Assembly: GCA_913062845.1 (NCBI GenBank)
Contig: CAJXVZ010000008.1
Span: 1-64,000 of the forward strand
Source: an uncultured Psychroflexus sp.
GTDB lineage: Bacteria > Bacteroidota > Bacteroidia > Flavobacteriales > Flavobacteriaceae
Length of the DNA: 64,000 nt
Direction of reading: 5' to 3'
Shown: positions 52,292 to 62,059 of the stretch, piece by piece
How positions within the stretch are numbered: position 1 is the stretch's first letter
Layout: each line of letters opens with the position of its first letter
The notes under the pieces: model-generated
Database searches by the model: none
What the model saw: only the letters and a program-made list of their open reading frames with translations
What the model was told of the DNA's origin: nothing
Program-made: the position numbers and the translations under genes

Positions 52292-54097
52292 TTATTTGTT
52301 TTTTTGTTGTTCTTCAAGCTCTGCCTGAAATTCTTCAAGAACGGGTTTTACCGTACTTTCCGGTAGATCCTTGATGCGGATATACATCAAACCATCTACA
52401 GAGTTATTAAATAATGGGTCTACATTAAAAGCAACGACTTTAGCGTTTTGTTTGATGTACTTTTTGATGAGAACCGGTAATCTCAGGTTGTCTGTCTCCA
52501 ATTCATCAATAAGCTTATCGAACTTGTTGAGATCAGCTTTTGTAGCATCAAAAACAAAATCTTTGTCAACATCCTTTAGTTTAACTTTAAATTCCTTGCG
52601 TGGATGAACATATTGGGCCAGATAGGGGTCGTAATAATTTGATTTCATGAACTCTATCATGATAGATTTCGAAAAATTTGAAAACTTATTACTTATGCTC
52701 ACACCGCCAATCAGGTATTTATGTTCCGGAAATCTAAGTGTGCAGTGTACAATGCCTTTCCAAAGTAAAAATAAGGGCATAGGCTTTTGCTGATATTCCT
52801 GTATAATAAAAGCTCTGCCCATTTCAATAGCGGTATTCATCAATTTATGAGATTCAGGTTCAAATTTGAATAACTCACTCAGATAAAAGCCTTCCATGCC
52901 ATGTTGGCCATATATCTCTTTTCCCAAACCCATTCTGTATGCTCCGGCTATTTTTTGGGCATCTTCATCCCATAGGAACATGTGGTAATAATAATTGTCA
53001 TACCTGTCCAGGTCAATGGGTTTGTTAGTGCCTTCACCGATTGATCTGAAAGTGATTTCGCGCAGTCGACCAATTTCTCTTACTACATTTGGGACCAAAG
53101 ACTGTTTAGCAAAAAAAACTTCATAGTTTTTACTTTTGGTCAGACACTTTTTTTGCTCCCGACAAACTTCAATCTCTTTCAATATCTGAGATTGAGAACC
53201 TTCTGAAACTATTTTTCTGGCCTTCTGTTGAAGCGGAAGTTTGATCTGCTTTGGAAAACGGGTAATGAGTTTTGATTTTTCAAAACTACTGGAAAGCATA
53301 TAGGTTTTCTTCCTCAGAAATGCCTTATAACTCTGCAAATCGTCAAATTCGTCCTGATCTTTTTGGGGTATTGGAAAACCTATTCTTACAATGATTTCCC
53401 GGTTGCGTTGATTCAGCATTTCACTCGGAATCTTTGCAGTTCTTAAATCGTCACTGATTTTTGCGAGTTTATAAAAAGCAAGACTGTTTTTAGCATGAAA
53501 GTAAACTGGCAATACAGGGGCATTGGCTTTCTTGACCAGCTTTATGGCCTCATCTGTCCAGGGTTTGTCAACTATAGATTTGTCTTCCTTAAAGGTGGAT
53601 ACTTCGCCTGCAGGGAAAATACCCAGTGGATGCCCGTCTTTAAGATGGGAGAGCGCCTGTTTAATGCCCGAAACACTTGACTTCACTTCTTGTCTGGTCT
53701 CAAATGGATTCACTGGCATTACTTTTTCCTCGAGTGGTCTGAGTCTTTGAAGCAGGAAATTTGCAATAACTTTATAATCCTCGCGGGCTTCAAGCATGAG
53801 TTTAAGTAAAATCATGCCATCTATGGCGCCTAAAGGATGGTTTGAAATGCTTATGAAACTTCCGGTTTTTGGAATTCTCTTTAAGTCCTTTTCAGGAATT
53901 TGAAAGGATACACCCAATTCCAGTAATACAGCATCTATAAAATCCAAAGCTTCTAAATGCTTGTAGCGGTCGTAAATAGCATTGAGCTTACTGAGCTGAG
54001 AAACTTTTAAAAATAAATGACCCATTAATGTACCTACACCACCTAACTTTTTTAAATTCAGCGCTGTAGCTACCTCTGAAGCGTTTACTATTGGCAT
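52292..54097 (-). CDS. olsF: Bifunctional acyltransferase of the OlsF type (PlsC + GNAT-like)
   Basis: Probable synthase of ornithine- or glycine-type aminolipids. The N-terminal half is PlsC-like with SISNHPLGAIDGMIL (about residues 82-96) as the acyltransferase motif and IFPAGEVSTF as motif III. The C-terminal half (from about residue 320) is a hemolysin/OlsB-like N-acyltransferase: VVREIGRLREITFRSIGEGTNKPIDLDRYDNYYYHMFLWDEDAQKIAGAYRMGLG. A fusion of both steps is known as OlsF in Serratia and Flavobacterium, and at 601 aa the size fits. Which amino acid is acylated cannot be told. It precedes a HIT gene after 2 bp. Confidence 0.8.
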   Translation of the reverse strand: MPIVNASEVATALNLKKLGGVGTLMGHLFLKVSQLSKLNAIYDRYKHLEALDFIDAVLLELGVSFQIPEKDLKRIPKTGSFISISNHPLGAIDGMILLKLMLEAREDYKVIANFLLQRLRPLEEKVMPVNPFETRQEVKSSVSGIKQALSHLKDGHPLGIFPAGEVSTFKEDKSIVDKPWTDEAIKLVKKANAPVLPVYFHAKNSLAFYKLAKISDDLRTAKIPSEMLNQRNREIIVRIGFPIPQKDQDEFDDLQSYKAFLRKKTYMLSSSFEKSKLITRFPKQIKLPLQQKARKIVSEGSQSQILKEIEVCREQKKCLTKSKNYEVFFAKQSLVPNVVREIGRLREITFRSIGEGTNKPIDLDRYDNYYYHMFLWDEDAQKIAGAYRMGLGKEIYGQHGMEGFYLSELFKFEPESHKLMNTAIEMGRAFIIQEYQQKPMPLFLLWKGIVHCTLRFPEHKYLIGGVSISNKFSNFSKSIMIEFMKSNYYDPYLAQYVHPRKEFKVKLKDVDKDFVFDATKADLNKFDKLIDELETDNLRLPVLIKKYIKQNAKVVAFNVDPLFNNSVDGLMYIRIKDLPESTVKPVLEEFQAELEEQQKNK

Positions 54098-54135
54098 GGA
54101 TGGTTTGTCTTAGTAAAATGTAAATATACTAAACT

Positions 54136-55398
54136 TTATCTATTATCATTTATGACAAATTGAACTGTTTGTTGTGTAAATTGTTTTAAAAGAACATCTT
54201 TGTTCTTTGTCATTTCTTTTAAGGTTTTTTCGTCATAATGCCTGATAGTAAGAAGAGTTACGCCTTTATCATATTTGACCTTAAATTTTGCTTTTAATAA
54301 TTCAATAAGTTTATCTGCATTTTTGAATTTATTATCAATACAAACTGAAAAGCTGATTGCTGAGTTTTGAATAAGGTCTACTTTGATTTGATACTTATGG
54401 AAAAGCGCAAATATTTCGCTGATATTGTCTTCAACAAAAAATGAAAAATCTAAAGTTGACAATGAAAGTAATATCAGATTATTCTTAACGATAAAGCAAG
54501 GTACTTCCGGCTCTATAGCTTGGCCTTTGGTTACACAGGTTCCAGGTGCTTTGGGATCGTAAAAAGACTTGACAAATAGAGGTATTTCTTTTTGTTGAAG
54601 TGGTTGCAGCGTCTTTGGGTGGATGACGGATGCGCCAAAGAATGCCAGTTCAATGGCCTCTTCATAAGAAATTTGGTTGAGCAGTTTTGTGCCTTGAAAA
54701 ACGTTAGGGTCGCCGCTTAAAACTCCGGGAACATCTTTCCAGATGGTGACATTTTCAGCATTGAGGCAGTAGGCCAGAATACCAGCAGTATAGTCACTAC
54801 CTTCTCTGCCAAGGGTTGTTGTAAAGTTATTATCATCCGAACCAATAAATCCCTGTGTGATATTGAGCTCGTCCAGATTTATATGCGCCTGGATTTTTGA
54901 TTGGGTCTGTTCCCAATTGACCTCTGCATCCCGATAAGTGTTATCCGTATCGATGAGGTTTCTGCAATCATGCCAAACATTCTCTAAACCCTGTGTCATC
55001 AAAAACTGACTGACAATACTAGTGCTGATAAGCTCACCAAAGGCAACTACCTGATCATAAACGAAGTCAAAATTTGGAGATTTATTTCTGTCTAAAAAAA
55101 TACCTAATTCATCAAAAAAATAATTCACTTTTGTGTAAGCCGGGTGCTGTTTGGTTTCAAACAGCTCATCCAATATATTATGATGAAAAATACGGAGTTC
55201 CTCAATTTTGGATTTCAGATTTTCATCTTTGGCAAAATATAATTCTATAATCTTTTCCAGAGCGTTTGTCGTCTTTCCCATAGCAGAGATCACAATAACT
55301 TTCTTGCTTTTGCCCATCAACTTGATGACGTTGGCAACGTTTCTGACACCTTTCGCATCTTTAACGGATGCACCTCCAAATTTAAAAACCTGTACCAT
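54136..55398 (-). CDS. lysC: Aspartate kinase (monofunctional)
   Basis: First step of the aspartate pathway: phosphorylates aspartate, feeding Asd (also in this window). The start VQVFKFGGASVKDAKGVRNVANVI has the kinase KFGGxS motif, GREGSDYTAGILAYCLNAENVTIWKDVPGVLSGDPNV is the active-site/ATP region, and two ACT-like units follow at about residues 300-400 for feedback control. 420 aa, so no homoserine dehydrogenase is fused. Single gene, 38 bp upstream of the OlsF-like gene. Confidence 0.93.
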   Translation of the reverse strand: MVQVFKFGGASVKDAKGVRNVANVIKLMGKSKKVIVISAMGKTTNALEKIIELYFAKDENLKSKIEELRIFHHNILDELFETKQHPAYTKVNYFFDELGIFLDRNKSPNFDFVYDQVVAFGELISTSIVSQFLMTQGLENVWHDCRNLIDTDNTYRDAEVNWEQTQSKIQAHINLDELNITQGFIGSDDNNFTTTLGREGSDYTAGILAYCLNAENVTIWKDVPGVLSGDPNVFQGTKLLNQISYEEAIELAFFGASVIHPKTLQPLQQKEIPLFVKSFYDPKAPGTCVTKGQAIEPEVPCFIVKNNLILLSLSTLDFSFFVEDNISEIFALFHKYQIKVDLIQNSAISFSVCIDNKFKNADKLIELLKAKFKVKYDKGVTLLTIRHYDEKTLKEMTKNKDVLLKQFTQQTVQFVINDNR

Positions 55399-55455
55399 TT
55401 AATTCGATTAATTTGTACTTAGACTACAATTTACGCCTAAAGTTTATTCCTTTTA

Positions 55456-55932
55456 CTAATAATTAAAAGCCTCTATTTTATTTTTATCCATTTGTACGGT
55501 TCTCCACTCTTTGAATACTGTAGCACCATAAGATTCATAAAAGTCTATGGCGTTGGTATTCCAATCCAGAACGACCCACTCCAGGCGATTGATGTTTTCT
55601 GATTTTGCATATCCGATCAGCTTTTCAAACAATGCTTTCCCTATTCCTTTTTTACGATGCGCTTCTTTTACAATAAGGTCTTCCAGGTGTATGGTCAGGC
55701 CTTTCCATGTCGAAAATCTGTTGTAGAATAAAGCCATTCCCAGAATTCCATCAGTTTTGGATTCTGCAACAAAACATTCAAAGGATTTATGTTTTCCAAA
55801 ACCATGCTTAAGCAGATATTCTTCATCAATTTCTACAGCATCAGGTTCATTTTCAAACCTGGCCAGTTCATTAATCAATTCCAAAATACCACCAACATCT
55901 TCAGGTTTTGCAAAGCGAAGATTAAATTCCAT
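55456..55932 (-). CDS. GNAT family N-acetyltransferase
   Basis: Acetyl-CoA-dependent transferase resembling spermidine/diamine acetyltransferases. LTIHLEDLIVKEAHRKKGIGKALFEKLIGYAKSENINRLEWVVLDWNTNAIDFYESYGATVFKEW covers motif A (R/QxxG: RKKGIGK) and the motif B NxxAxxFYxxxG-type end. The LEDL and FYESYGA pattern fits the SSAT-like group. 158 aa. The substrate is not certain. Single gene, 57 bp upstream of lysC. Confidence 0.88.
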   Translation of the reverse strand: MEFNLRFAKPEDVGGILELINELARFENEPDAVEIDEEYLLKHGFGKHKSFECFVAESKTDGILGMALFYNRFSTWKGLTIHLEDLIVKEAHRKKGIGKALFEKLIGYAKSENINRLEWVVLDWNTNAIDFYESYGATVFKEWRTVQMDKNKIEAFNY

Positions 55933-56019
55933 TATATTTATTTTAGTTGCGCAAATTTAAACAAAATCAATTCAGGAATTTAGATGCCGGATTGAGGTAC
56001 AAATTATTAACTTTTTGTT

Positions 56020-56027
56020 TAGTTTTG
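56020..56027 (+). promoter_or_regulatory. -7 box (TAGTTTTG) of fbp
   Basis: Exact TAnnTTTG match ending 24 bases before the ATG at 56052. Confidence 0.5.
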
Positions 56028-56051
56028 TAACAAACTACAACGTTATCGTAA

Positions 56052-57059
56052 ATGGGACAACCACATCAAACATTAGGAGAATACATCATAGAAAACCAAA
56101 AAGCATTTCGTTACTCTTCGGGCGAGCTTTCAAGACTTATCAGCTCTATCAAGCTGGCTGCAAAAGTTGTAAATCACGAGGTGAACAAGGCCGGACTGGT
56201 TGATATTCTTGGCGCACACGGAGAGACCAATGTACAGGGCGAAGATCAGCAAAAACTGGATGTTTATGCCAATGAAGTTTTTATAGATACCCTCATAAAT
56301 CGTGAGATTGTTTGTGGTATTGCTTCCGAAGAAGAAGACGAATTCATTACCGTGAAAGGGCATAATGGTAATCATGATAATAAATATGTGGTTTTGATGG
56401 ATCCTTTAGATGGCAGCTCTAATATAGACGTCAATGTTTCTGTAGGAACTATTTTTTCGGTCTATCGCCGTATAACGCCTGAAGGTCAACCTGTAGAACT
56501 TAAGGATTTTCTGCAACCCGGAAATAAACAGGTTGCTGCCGGATATATTATTTACGGTACTTCTACAATGCTGGTTTACACCACAGGCCACGGTGTAAAT
56601 GGATTTACCCTTAATCCGGCTATCGGAACATATTACCTTTCTCATCCCGATATGAAATTCCCCAAAACCGGAAAGATTTATTCAATGAATGAGGGTAATT
56701 ATGTGCATTTTCCTAAAGGTGTAAAAAATTACATTAAATACTGTCAGGAAGAAGAGGGAGACAGACCATACACGTCGAGATACATTGGGTCTTTGGTCTC
56801 TGATATTCATAGGAATATGATCAAAGGCGGTATTTACATTTACCCAAAAAGTTCAAAGGTGGCAAACGGAAAACTAAGATTGCTCTACGAGTGCAATCCT
56901 ATGGCCTTTATTGTTGAACAAGCCGGAGGTAAGGCCAGTGATGGTTACCAGAGAATCCTGGATATTGAACCTACTGAGCTTCACCAACGTGTACCATTTT
57001 TTTGTGGAAGTAAGAAAATGGTAGAAAAAGCAGAAGAATTTATGAAATCATCGGTTTAA
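56052..57059 (+). CDS. fbp: Class 1 fructose-1,6-bisphosphatase
   Basis: Gluconeogenic hydrolysis of fructose-1,6-bisphosphate. The metal-binding signature [25 protein letters not shown] (about residues 116-140) is clear, with ASEEEDEF providing the first Glu pair and [26 protein letters not shown] the sugar-binding end. 335 aa, normal for class 1. It diverges from the GNAT gene. Together with Tpi and Pyk it shows both glycolytic directions in the window. Confidence 0.96.
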   Translation: MGQPHQTLGEYIIENQKAFRYSSGELSRLISSIKLAAKVVNHEVNKAGLVDILGAHGETNVQGEDQQKLDVYANEVFIDTLINREIVCGIASEEEDEFITVKGHNGNHDNKYVVLMDPLDGSSNIDVNVSVGTIFSVYRRITPEGQPVELKDFLQPGNKQVAAGYIIYGTSTMLVYTTGHGVNGFTLNPAIGTYYLSHPDMKFPKTGKIYSMNEGNYVHFPKGVKNYIKYCQEEEGDRPYTSRYIGSLVSDIHRNMIKGGIYIYPKSSKVANGKLRLLYECNPMAFIVEQAGGKASDGYQRILDIEPTELHQRVPFFCGSKKMVEKAEEFMKSSV

Positions 57060-57137
57060 TCAGGATGATTTTCAATTGAATTTTATTTGAAAAATGAATC
57101 TTAGACCCGGATTGAGATTACAAACTCAAACAGCTAT

Positions 57138-57890
57138 CTATTCCATAGCGTTAATAACTTCATCAGTTATTTCAAGGGTATGATATACATTTTGGACGTC
57201 ATCATCTTCTTCAAACTTGTCGATGAGGTTCATGATTTGTTTGGCGTCGTCAAGGGGTAGTTCAACAGTATTCAAAGGTATACGCTGTAATTCGGCATTC
57301 TTTGGCTCAATTTTCATTTTTTCAAGACATTCGTTCATTAATCCAAAATCTGAAAAATCTGTATAAACCATAAAGACATCCTCATGTTCTTCAATTTCTG
57401 TTGCGCCACCTTCAATAAGCTGTAGCTCAAGGGTATCTTTATCCATTTCAAGTTTGTTTTTATCCAGTACAAAAACACCTTTCCTTTCGAACAAAAACTC
57501 TACAGAGCCATTCGTGCCGAGACTACCTCCGGCTTTGGTAAATATAGAGCGAACACTGGCAACGGTTCTGTTGGTGTTATCGGTCCTGCATTCCACAAAA
57601 ATGGCTATACCATTTGGTCCATAGCCTTCGAAGGTGACGAGCTCATAATTGTCTGCGTCTGCGCCACTTGCTTTTTTTATAGCCCGTTGTATGGTGTCTT
57701 TAGGCATATTAATACCCTTGGCATTGGCAATGGCATTTCTAAGCGCCGGATTGGTTTCTGGATCCGGATTTCCGCCTTCTTTGATCGCGACAGTTATCTC
57801 TTTAATTGCTCTTGTAAACTGCTTTGCCCGTTTTTTATCCTGGGCACCTTTCCGGTGTTTTATGTTTGCCCATTTACTATGTCCTGCCAT
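57138..57890 (-). CDS. YebC/PmpR family protein
   Basis: Cytoplasmic protein reported as a transcriptional regulator in some bacteria and, for some members, as a translation factor at proline-rich stalls. The N-terminus MAGHSKWANIKHRKGAQDKKRAKQFTRAIKEITVAIKEGG is diagnostic, and GTNGSVEFLFERKGVFV and PLDDAKQIMNLIDKFEEDDDVQNVYHTLE complete the three-domain fold. 250 aa, normal. Convergent with fbp. Confidence 0.95.
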   Translation of the reverse strand: MAGHSKWANIKHRKGAQDKKRAKQFTRAIKEITVAIKEGGNPDPETNPALRNAIANAKGINMPKDTIQRAIKKASGADADNYELVTFEGYGPNGIAIFVECRTDNTNRTVASVRSIFTKAGGSLGTNGSVEFLFERKGVFVLDKNKLEMDKDTLELQLIEGGATEIEEHEDVFMVYTDFSDFGLMNECLEKMKIEPKNAELQRIPLNTVELPLDDAKQIMNLIDKFEEDDDVQNVYHTLEITDEVINAME

Positions 57891-57976
57891 AATGAAGTAA
57901 TATTATATCAAATTTTGTGTTATGTTAGTAATAAATTCATAATATAAAAAAATTTTTAAACTTTAAAATTGAGCCT

Positions 57977-59740
57977 ATGGCGTTCTTATCGAGTTTAAGT
58001 GATAGTGCAAAGAAAAGTATCCAAAGATTTCCTGTAGTTTCTCTTTGGGCCTTGTTTGGAAGCTTTTTTCTGATTGGTATTTTACAAACAGACAGCGACC
58101 TTAGTGATTACGAACCTTTAAGTATGGTCCTGACATTAGGGGTGTCATGGTTAATTGGCTGTCAGTTTTTATCGGAAACCCTTAAACAAAATACTTTAAA
58201 CAGATTCGTTTTCAAGCTGGTAATACTGCTTGCGCTTGTGTCTTTTTACTTATATCTTAGAAGTTTTGGTAATGATCTACCTGAACAAGCTTATGAACGT
58301 TGGGGTCTTCTGCTTGTTGCAGGACATTTGTTTATCATATTTTCACCCTTTGTGTTTTTATGGGATAAAAGTTTATTCTGGAATTATCTTAAAAGCATGA
58401 TCATTGCGGTTTTGAGAAGCAGTATCTACGCCATTATACTGTACATAGGTTTAGCATTGGCCATAAGTGCCATGGAATTTCTGTTTGATGTAGAATTTGA
58501 TGGCAATATTTACTTTCAGACCTTTATTTTTTGTCTGGGTATTGTAAACACTTTTGTGTATTTGCACGATTTTCCAAAAATAAGCGATCTTCAAAAAAGC
58601 ATAGATTTTAATAAGGCTATAGAGGTGCTCATACTTTACATTCTTATTCCTTTGAGTCTGTTGTATATGCTTATTGTGTATGCCTACGCTTTAAAAATCC
58701 TGATCGACTGGGAATTACCGAGAGGATGGGTTACATATTTAATCTCAGGATTAAGTTTGCTGGCGTTTATCATTCATATTGCCATAGAACCCGTGAGGAA
58801 TAAGCATAATACCAAGGCTATACAATTATTTTTTCCCTATTATTTTTATGCTATTCTTCCTCTTTTACCATTACTTTTTATTGCGCTATACAGAAGGATT
58901 GCAGATTATAACTTTACAGAATTAAGGTATCTGGGCTTAGTCCTCGCTTTCTGGATCACAGGAATGCTGCTATATATGCTCATTTCCGGTAAAAAGCCTT
59001 TAAGTATGTACGCCAAGTCAATGTTTATTCTGACTTTGCTATGTACTTTTGGTCCCTTATCGGCTTATAAAATCTCTATGTCAGCACAATTGAGCGAACT
59101 TGAAGAACTGACAGAAAGTTTGAACAAGAACACAAAAAAAGCTTTTACAAAAGAGCAGTATGACAGGTTTTCAAGTATTATCAGATATATAGATTACAGG
59201 CACAATCTGGAAAAGACTGAAGCCTATTTTGGCTTTGATCCCGGAACTGAATTTTCTGAAACTTCTGCTTATGGTATACCAGATAAAATAGTTGAAAAAC
59301 TTGATATTGAAATTCTATCCAATGATTATAACTCGGATAGACCAAGAATTTTCTACAAACTAAAGGATTTCGATAACGGGTTTGCCGAAGAAGTGTCAGA
59401 CTACAATAATTTCACTGTACTTTATATAGAAAAAAACATTGATGAAAACAAAGCTCTGCAAATACATACAGGCACAGATAATATTTTAAGTCTCAGATAC
59501 TACGATGAGGTGTTGTTAGAAACTGATATGACATCTCATTTAAAAGCAATGGCAGATAAATACGATTATTTGAACAATGCGTCACATGATGAGTTTTCTT
59601 TTAAATTCAAAAATGATAAAGGCGATTTTCTCTTTGTATTTGACGAATTGAATTATGGCTACATGGACAAAAAGATTGAAATCTCAGGTGGTAAAGTGTT
59701 GGTCTTTTACACAACTTATGCCAAGCTGGAGTTACCATAG
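57977..59740 (+). CDS. DUF4153 membrane protein
   Basis: Large inner-membrane protein of unknown function. Roughly eleven hydrophobic helices fill residues 20-380, followed by a soluble C-terminal domain of about 200 aa (from SAQLSELEELTESLNKNTKKAF). The phrase LHDFPKISDLQKSIDFNKAIEVLILYILIPLSLLYMLIVYAYALKILI is typical for DUF4153, in which the middle helices carry conserved charged or polar residues. 587 aa. Divergent from the YebC gene; no operon partner. Confidence 0.85.
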   Translation: MAFLSSLSDSAKKSIQRFPVVSLWALFGSFFLIGILQTDSDLSDYEPLSMVLTLGVSWLIGCQFLSETLKQNTLNRFVFKLVILLALVSFYLYLRSFGNDLPEQAYERWGLLLVAGHLFIIFSPFVFLWDKSLFWNYLKSMIIAVLRSSIYAIILYIGLALAISAMEFLFDVEFDGNIYFQTFIFCLGIVNTFVYLHDFPKISDLQKSIDFNKAIEVLILYILIPLSLLYMLIVYAYALKILIDWELPRGWVTYLISGLSLLAFIIHIAIEPVRNKHNTKAIQLFFPYYFYAILPLLPLLFIALYRRIADYNFTELRYLGLVLAFWITGMLLYMLISGKKPLSMYAKSMFILTLLCTFGPLSAYKISMSAQLSELEELTESLNKNTKKAFTKEQYDRFSSIIRYIDYRHNLEKTEAYFGFDPGTEFSETSAYGIPDKIVEKLDIEILSNDYNSDRPRIFYKLKDFDNGFAEEVSDYNNFTVLYIEKNIDENKALQIHTGTDNILSLRYYDEVLLETDMTSHLKAMADKYDYLNNASHDEFSFKFKNDKGDFLFVFDELNYGYMDKKIEISGGKVLVFYTTYAKLELP

Positions 59741-59856
59741 GCGTTAGAAGTATCCTAACAAAATTATCAATAATTTGAAAATACCTTATAATTTCATATA
59801 TTTATATAAATACAATTTATCTGAATAGTAAATCAGATTCAATTTGTACAATATAT

Positions 59857-61314
59857 ATGAGTAAGACAAAAGGTTATGTTTTTATTGTCAGCTTTCTGGT
59901 ATTGCTACTATCATGTCAGCAAAATCAGAAAACAGAATTGGCTGAAAATGAAGAGGAACTCATAAACCCGATAGTAGCAAATTCAGTTGACAGAGATTAT
60001 GACGCGATAAAGAAAGAAGGTGTCCTACGGGCACTGATAGTTTATAGCAGTACCAGTTATTTTCTTTACCGTGGGCAACCTATGGGTTTTGAATATGAAA
60101 TACTCAAAAAACTTGCAGATGATTTGGACCTGGAGTTGGAGCTTGTCATTTCTGATAATCTTGATAATCAGTTTGAAGTTTTAAACAGAGGAGATGTGGA
60201 TATCATTGCTCATGGTATGACCATAACCAACCAAAGAAAATGGGAAGTAGCTTTTACAGAAAATTTATACCTCACCAGACAGGTTCTTGTTCAGAAAAAG
60301 CCGGATAACTACAGGACGATGAAGTGGTCTGCCCTTCAAAAGCACCTCATAAAAGATCCAATAGAACTTATTGGAGACACAGTTTCCATCAGAAGAAATT
60401 CTGCCTATTGGGAACGAATTGAAAGCCTGTCCAATGAAATTGGAGGAAGAATATACGTGGACACGCTTGACAGTAAATTGTCTGACGGAGAAATCATAGA
60501 TATGGTTGCACAGGGCAAACTGAAATACACCGTTGCTGATGAAAATTTGGCTAAAATAAATGCTTCATATCAACCAATACTCCATGTTAGTGTGCCCATA
60601 ACTTTTACACAGCGCATTGCATGGGTAACCCGTAAGAAGTCAAAAAATTTCAGAGCCAAAGTAAATGAGTGGATTAAAAATCAACGAAATACACTGGACT
60701 ATAGAGTGACTTACAACAAGTATTTTAAAAATAAAAGATCCTTCAAAAGAAGGACCCAAAGCGATTACTATAGTCTCAATAATAAACAAATCAGCAGATA
60801 CGATGACATGATTAAAAAGCATGCCAAAGATCTTGGATGGGACTGGAGACTGCTGGCCGCACAGGCTTATCAGGAGTCTAAATTTAATCCCAATGCAAAA
60901 TCATGGGCTGGTGCAAGAGGTCTGATGCAAATTATGCCGGCAACTGCAATGGATCTGGAAATTAAGGGCTTGTCTGATCCTTCTGAAAGTTTACGGGGTG
61001 GCACAGCATATCTGAAGGATATCTATGAAAAATTCAGTTATATCGAGGATACTACTGAACGTCAAAAGTTTACTTTGGCCTCTTATAACTGTGGTTACGG
61101 ACACATATTAGATGCACAGAGGCTGGCAAGAGCCAATGATCTCGATCCTAATGTATGGAAAAATAATGTAGATCAGATGTTGCTAAAGCTGAGTTATCCA
61201 AAATATTACAACAAACCTGAGATTAGATATGGCTATGTGAGAGGTTCTGAACCTGTTGCCTATGTTGAAGAAATTTTTGACCGGTATCAACATTACAAGG
61301 CTTTTTTTGATTAA
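59857..61314 (+). CDS. MltF-like membrane-bound lytic transglycosylase
   Basis: Cleaves peptidoglycan to 1,6-anhydro-muropeptides. A lipoprotein signal (KGYVFIVSFLVLLLSC, lipobox cysteine at about residue 21) is followed by a type 3 solute-binding domain (about 45-270: GVLRALIVYSSTSYFLYRGQPMGFEYEILKKLADDLDLE) and then a transglycosylase domain (about 310-485) with the catalytic Glu in AQAYQESKFNPNAKSWAGARGLMQIMPATA. 485 aa, normal for MltF. The anhydro sugars it produces can be recycled by AnmK (at 3 kb). Confidence 0.93.
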   Translation: MSKTKGYVFIVSFLVLLLSCQQNQKTELAENEEELINPIVANSVDRDYDAIKKEGVLRALIVYSSTSYFLYRGQPMGFEYEILKKLADDLDLELELVISDNLDNQFEVLNRGDVDIIAHGMTITNQRKWEVAFTENLYLTRQVLVQKKPDNYRTMKWSALQKHLIKDPIELIGDTVSIRRNSAYWERIESLSNEIGGRIYVDTLDSKLSDGEIIDMVAQGKLKYTVADENLAKINASYQPILHVSVPITFTQRIAWVTRKKSKNFRAKVNEWIKNQRNTLDYRVTYNKYFKNKRSFKRRTQSDYYSLNNKQISRYDDMIKKHAKDLGWDWRLLAAQAYQESKFNPNAKSWAGARGLMQIMPATAMDLEIKGLSDPSESLRGGTAYLKDIYEKFSYIEDTTERQKFTLASYNCGYGHILDAQRLARANDLDPNVWKNNVDQMLLKLSYPKYYNKPEIRYGYVRGSEPVAYVEEIFDRYQHYKAFFD

Positions 61315-61445
61315 CTGTATTTAATTTTCTTTTGACTTAAAACAGCATTTTTAATTGATTCAAAATACTTTTCGTTGATTTTTATAGACTAAGGCTATGG
61401 TTTTTTTATTAATTTAGTAAAGATAATTTTAAAAACCAGTCAATC

Positions 61446-62057
61446 ATGTTAGTCAGCGTAGTTATTTCAATCGTCCTGGGTGTACTGTTTTTACTCATAA
61501 CATTTTTTTCCAAAAAAAATTATAAGGTCAGAGCTGTCCTCGCCATATTGGGGATAAGCTTAATATTTTACGGTAGTTATACTTATGGTACGCTTAAGCC
61601 CGTACCGCTAATAGAAACCTACGATATAGCCAGTAAGCGTGATATAGAGTATCCTGTAAGTAAAGTTCAATTGATATCTCCTGTTCAGGATGATTTTGTA
61701 AAATGCAGAATACTCACGATGGGTGTTTATCCTGAAAGCCATACTAAAGATATCTGGGTTTTGCTTAAACCCTCTGATGATAAATATTACCCACAATCAG
61801 ACTGGACCAACACCTCTTATAAAGAAGACGGAAAGTGGCAAGTGGTCACCAGATTTTGAGGTAATGCCGATGAAGAATTTGATCTGATCGTATATGAGAC
61901 CGATGCCGACGCTTCAAATTACTTTTCAAAGGTTGTGGAAGAATGGAAATCCAACGAAGACTATCCTGGCCTGGAACAAGAAGATTTGCCAGAAGGTGCA
62001 AATGAGGTTGACCGAATACAAGTTACCCTTGAAAATGATTTCAGAGGTATTTTTTAA
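61446..62057 (+). pseudogene. Membrane-anchored hypothetical protein interrupted by an in-frame TGA
   Basis: Not recognised as a named family. The first part (61446-61859) encodes two N-terminal hydrophobic helices and a periplasmic-looking domain with QLISPVQDDFVKCRILTMGVYPESHTKDIWVLLKPSDDKYYPQSDWTN. TGA at 61857-61859 follows KWQVVTRF, but the same frame stays open for another 65 codons (GNADEEFDLIVYETDADASNYFSKVV...NEVDRIQVTLENDFRGIF) and ends at TAA 62055-62057. That continuation is protein-like in composition, so the TGA is probably a mutated sense codon (GGA or CGA). It may be a recent nonsense mutation or a sequencing error. Confidence 0.7.
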
Positions 62058-62059
62058 TT

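Noticed and set aside
40441-61859. A reassigned genetic code with UGA as glycine
   Set aside because: TGA also ends several intact genes in the window (for example the trmH-family gene, lnt and Uma2), and no suppressor tRNA is seen here; two point mutations are the simpler reading.
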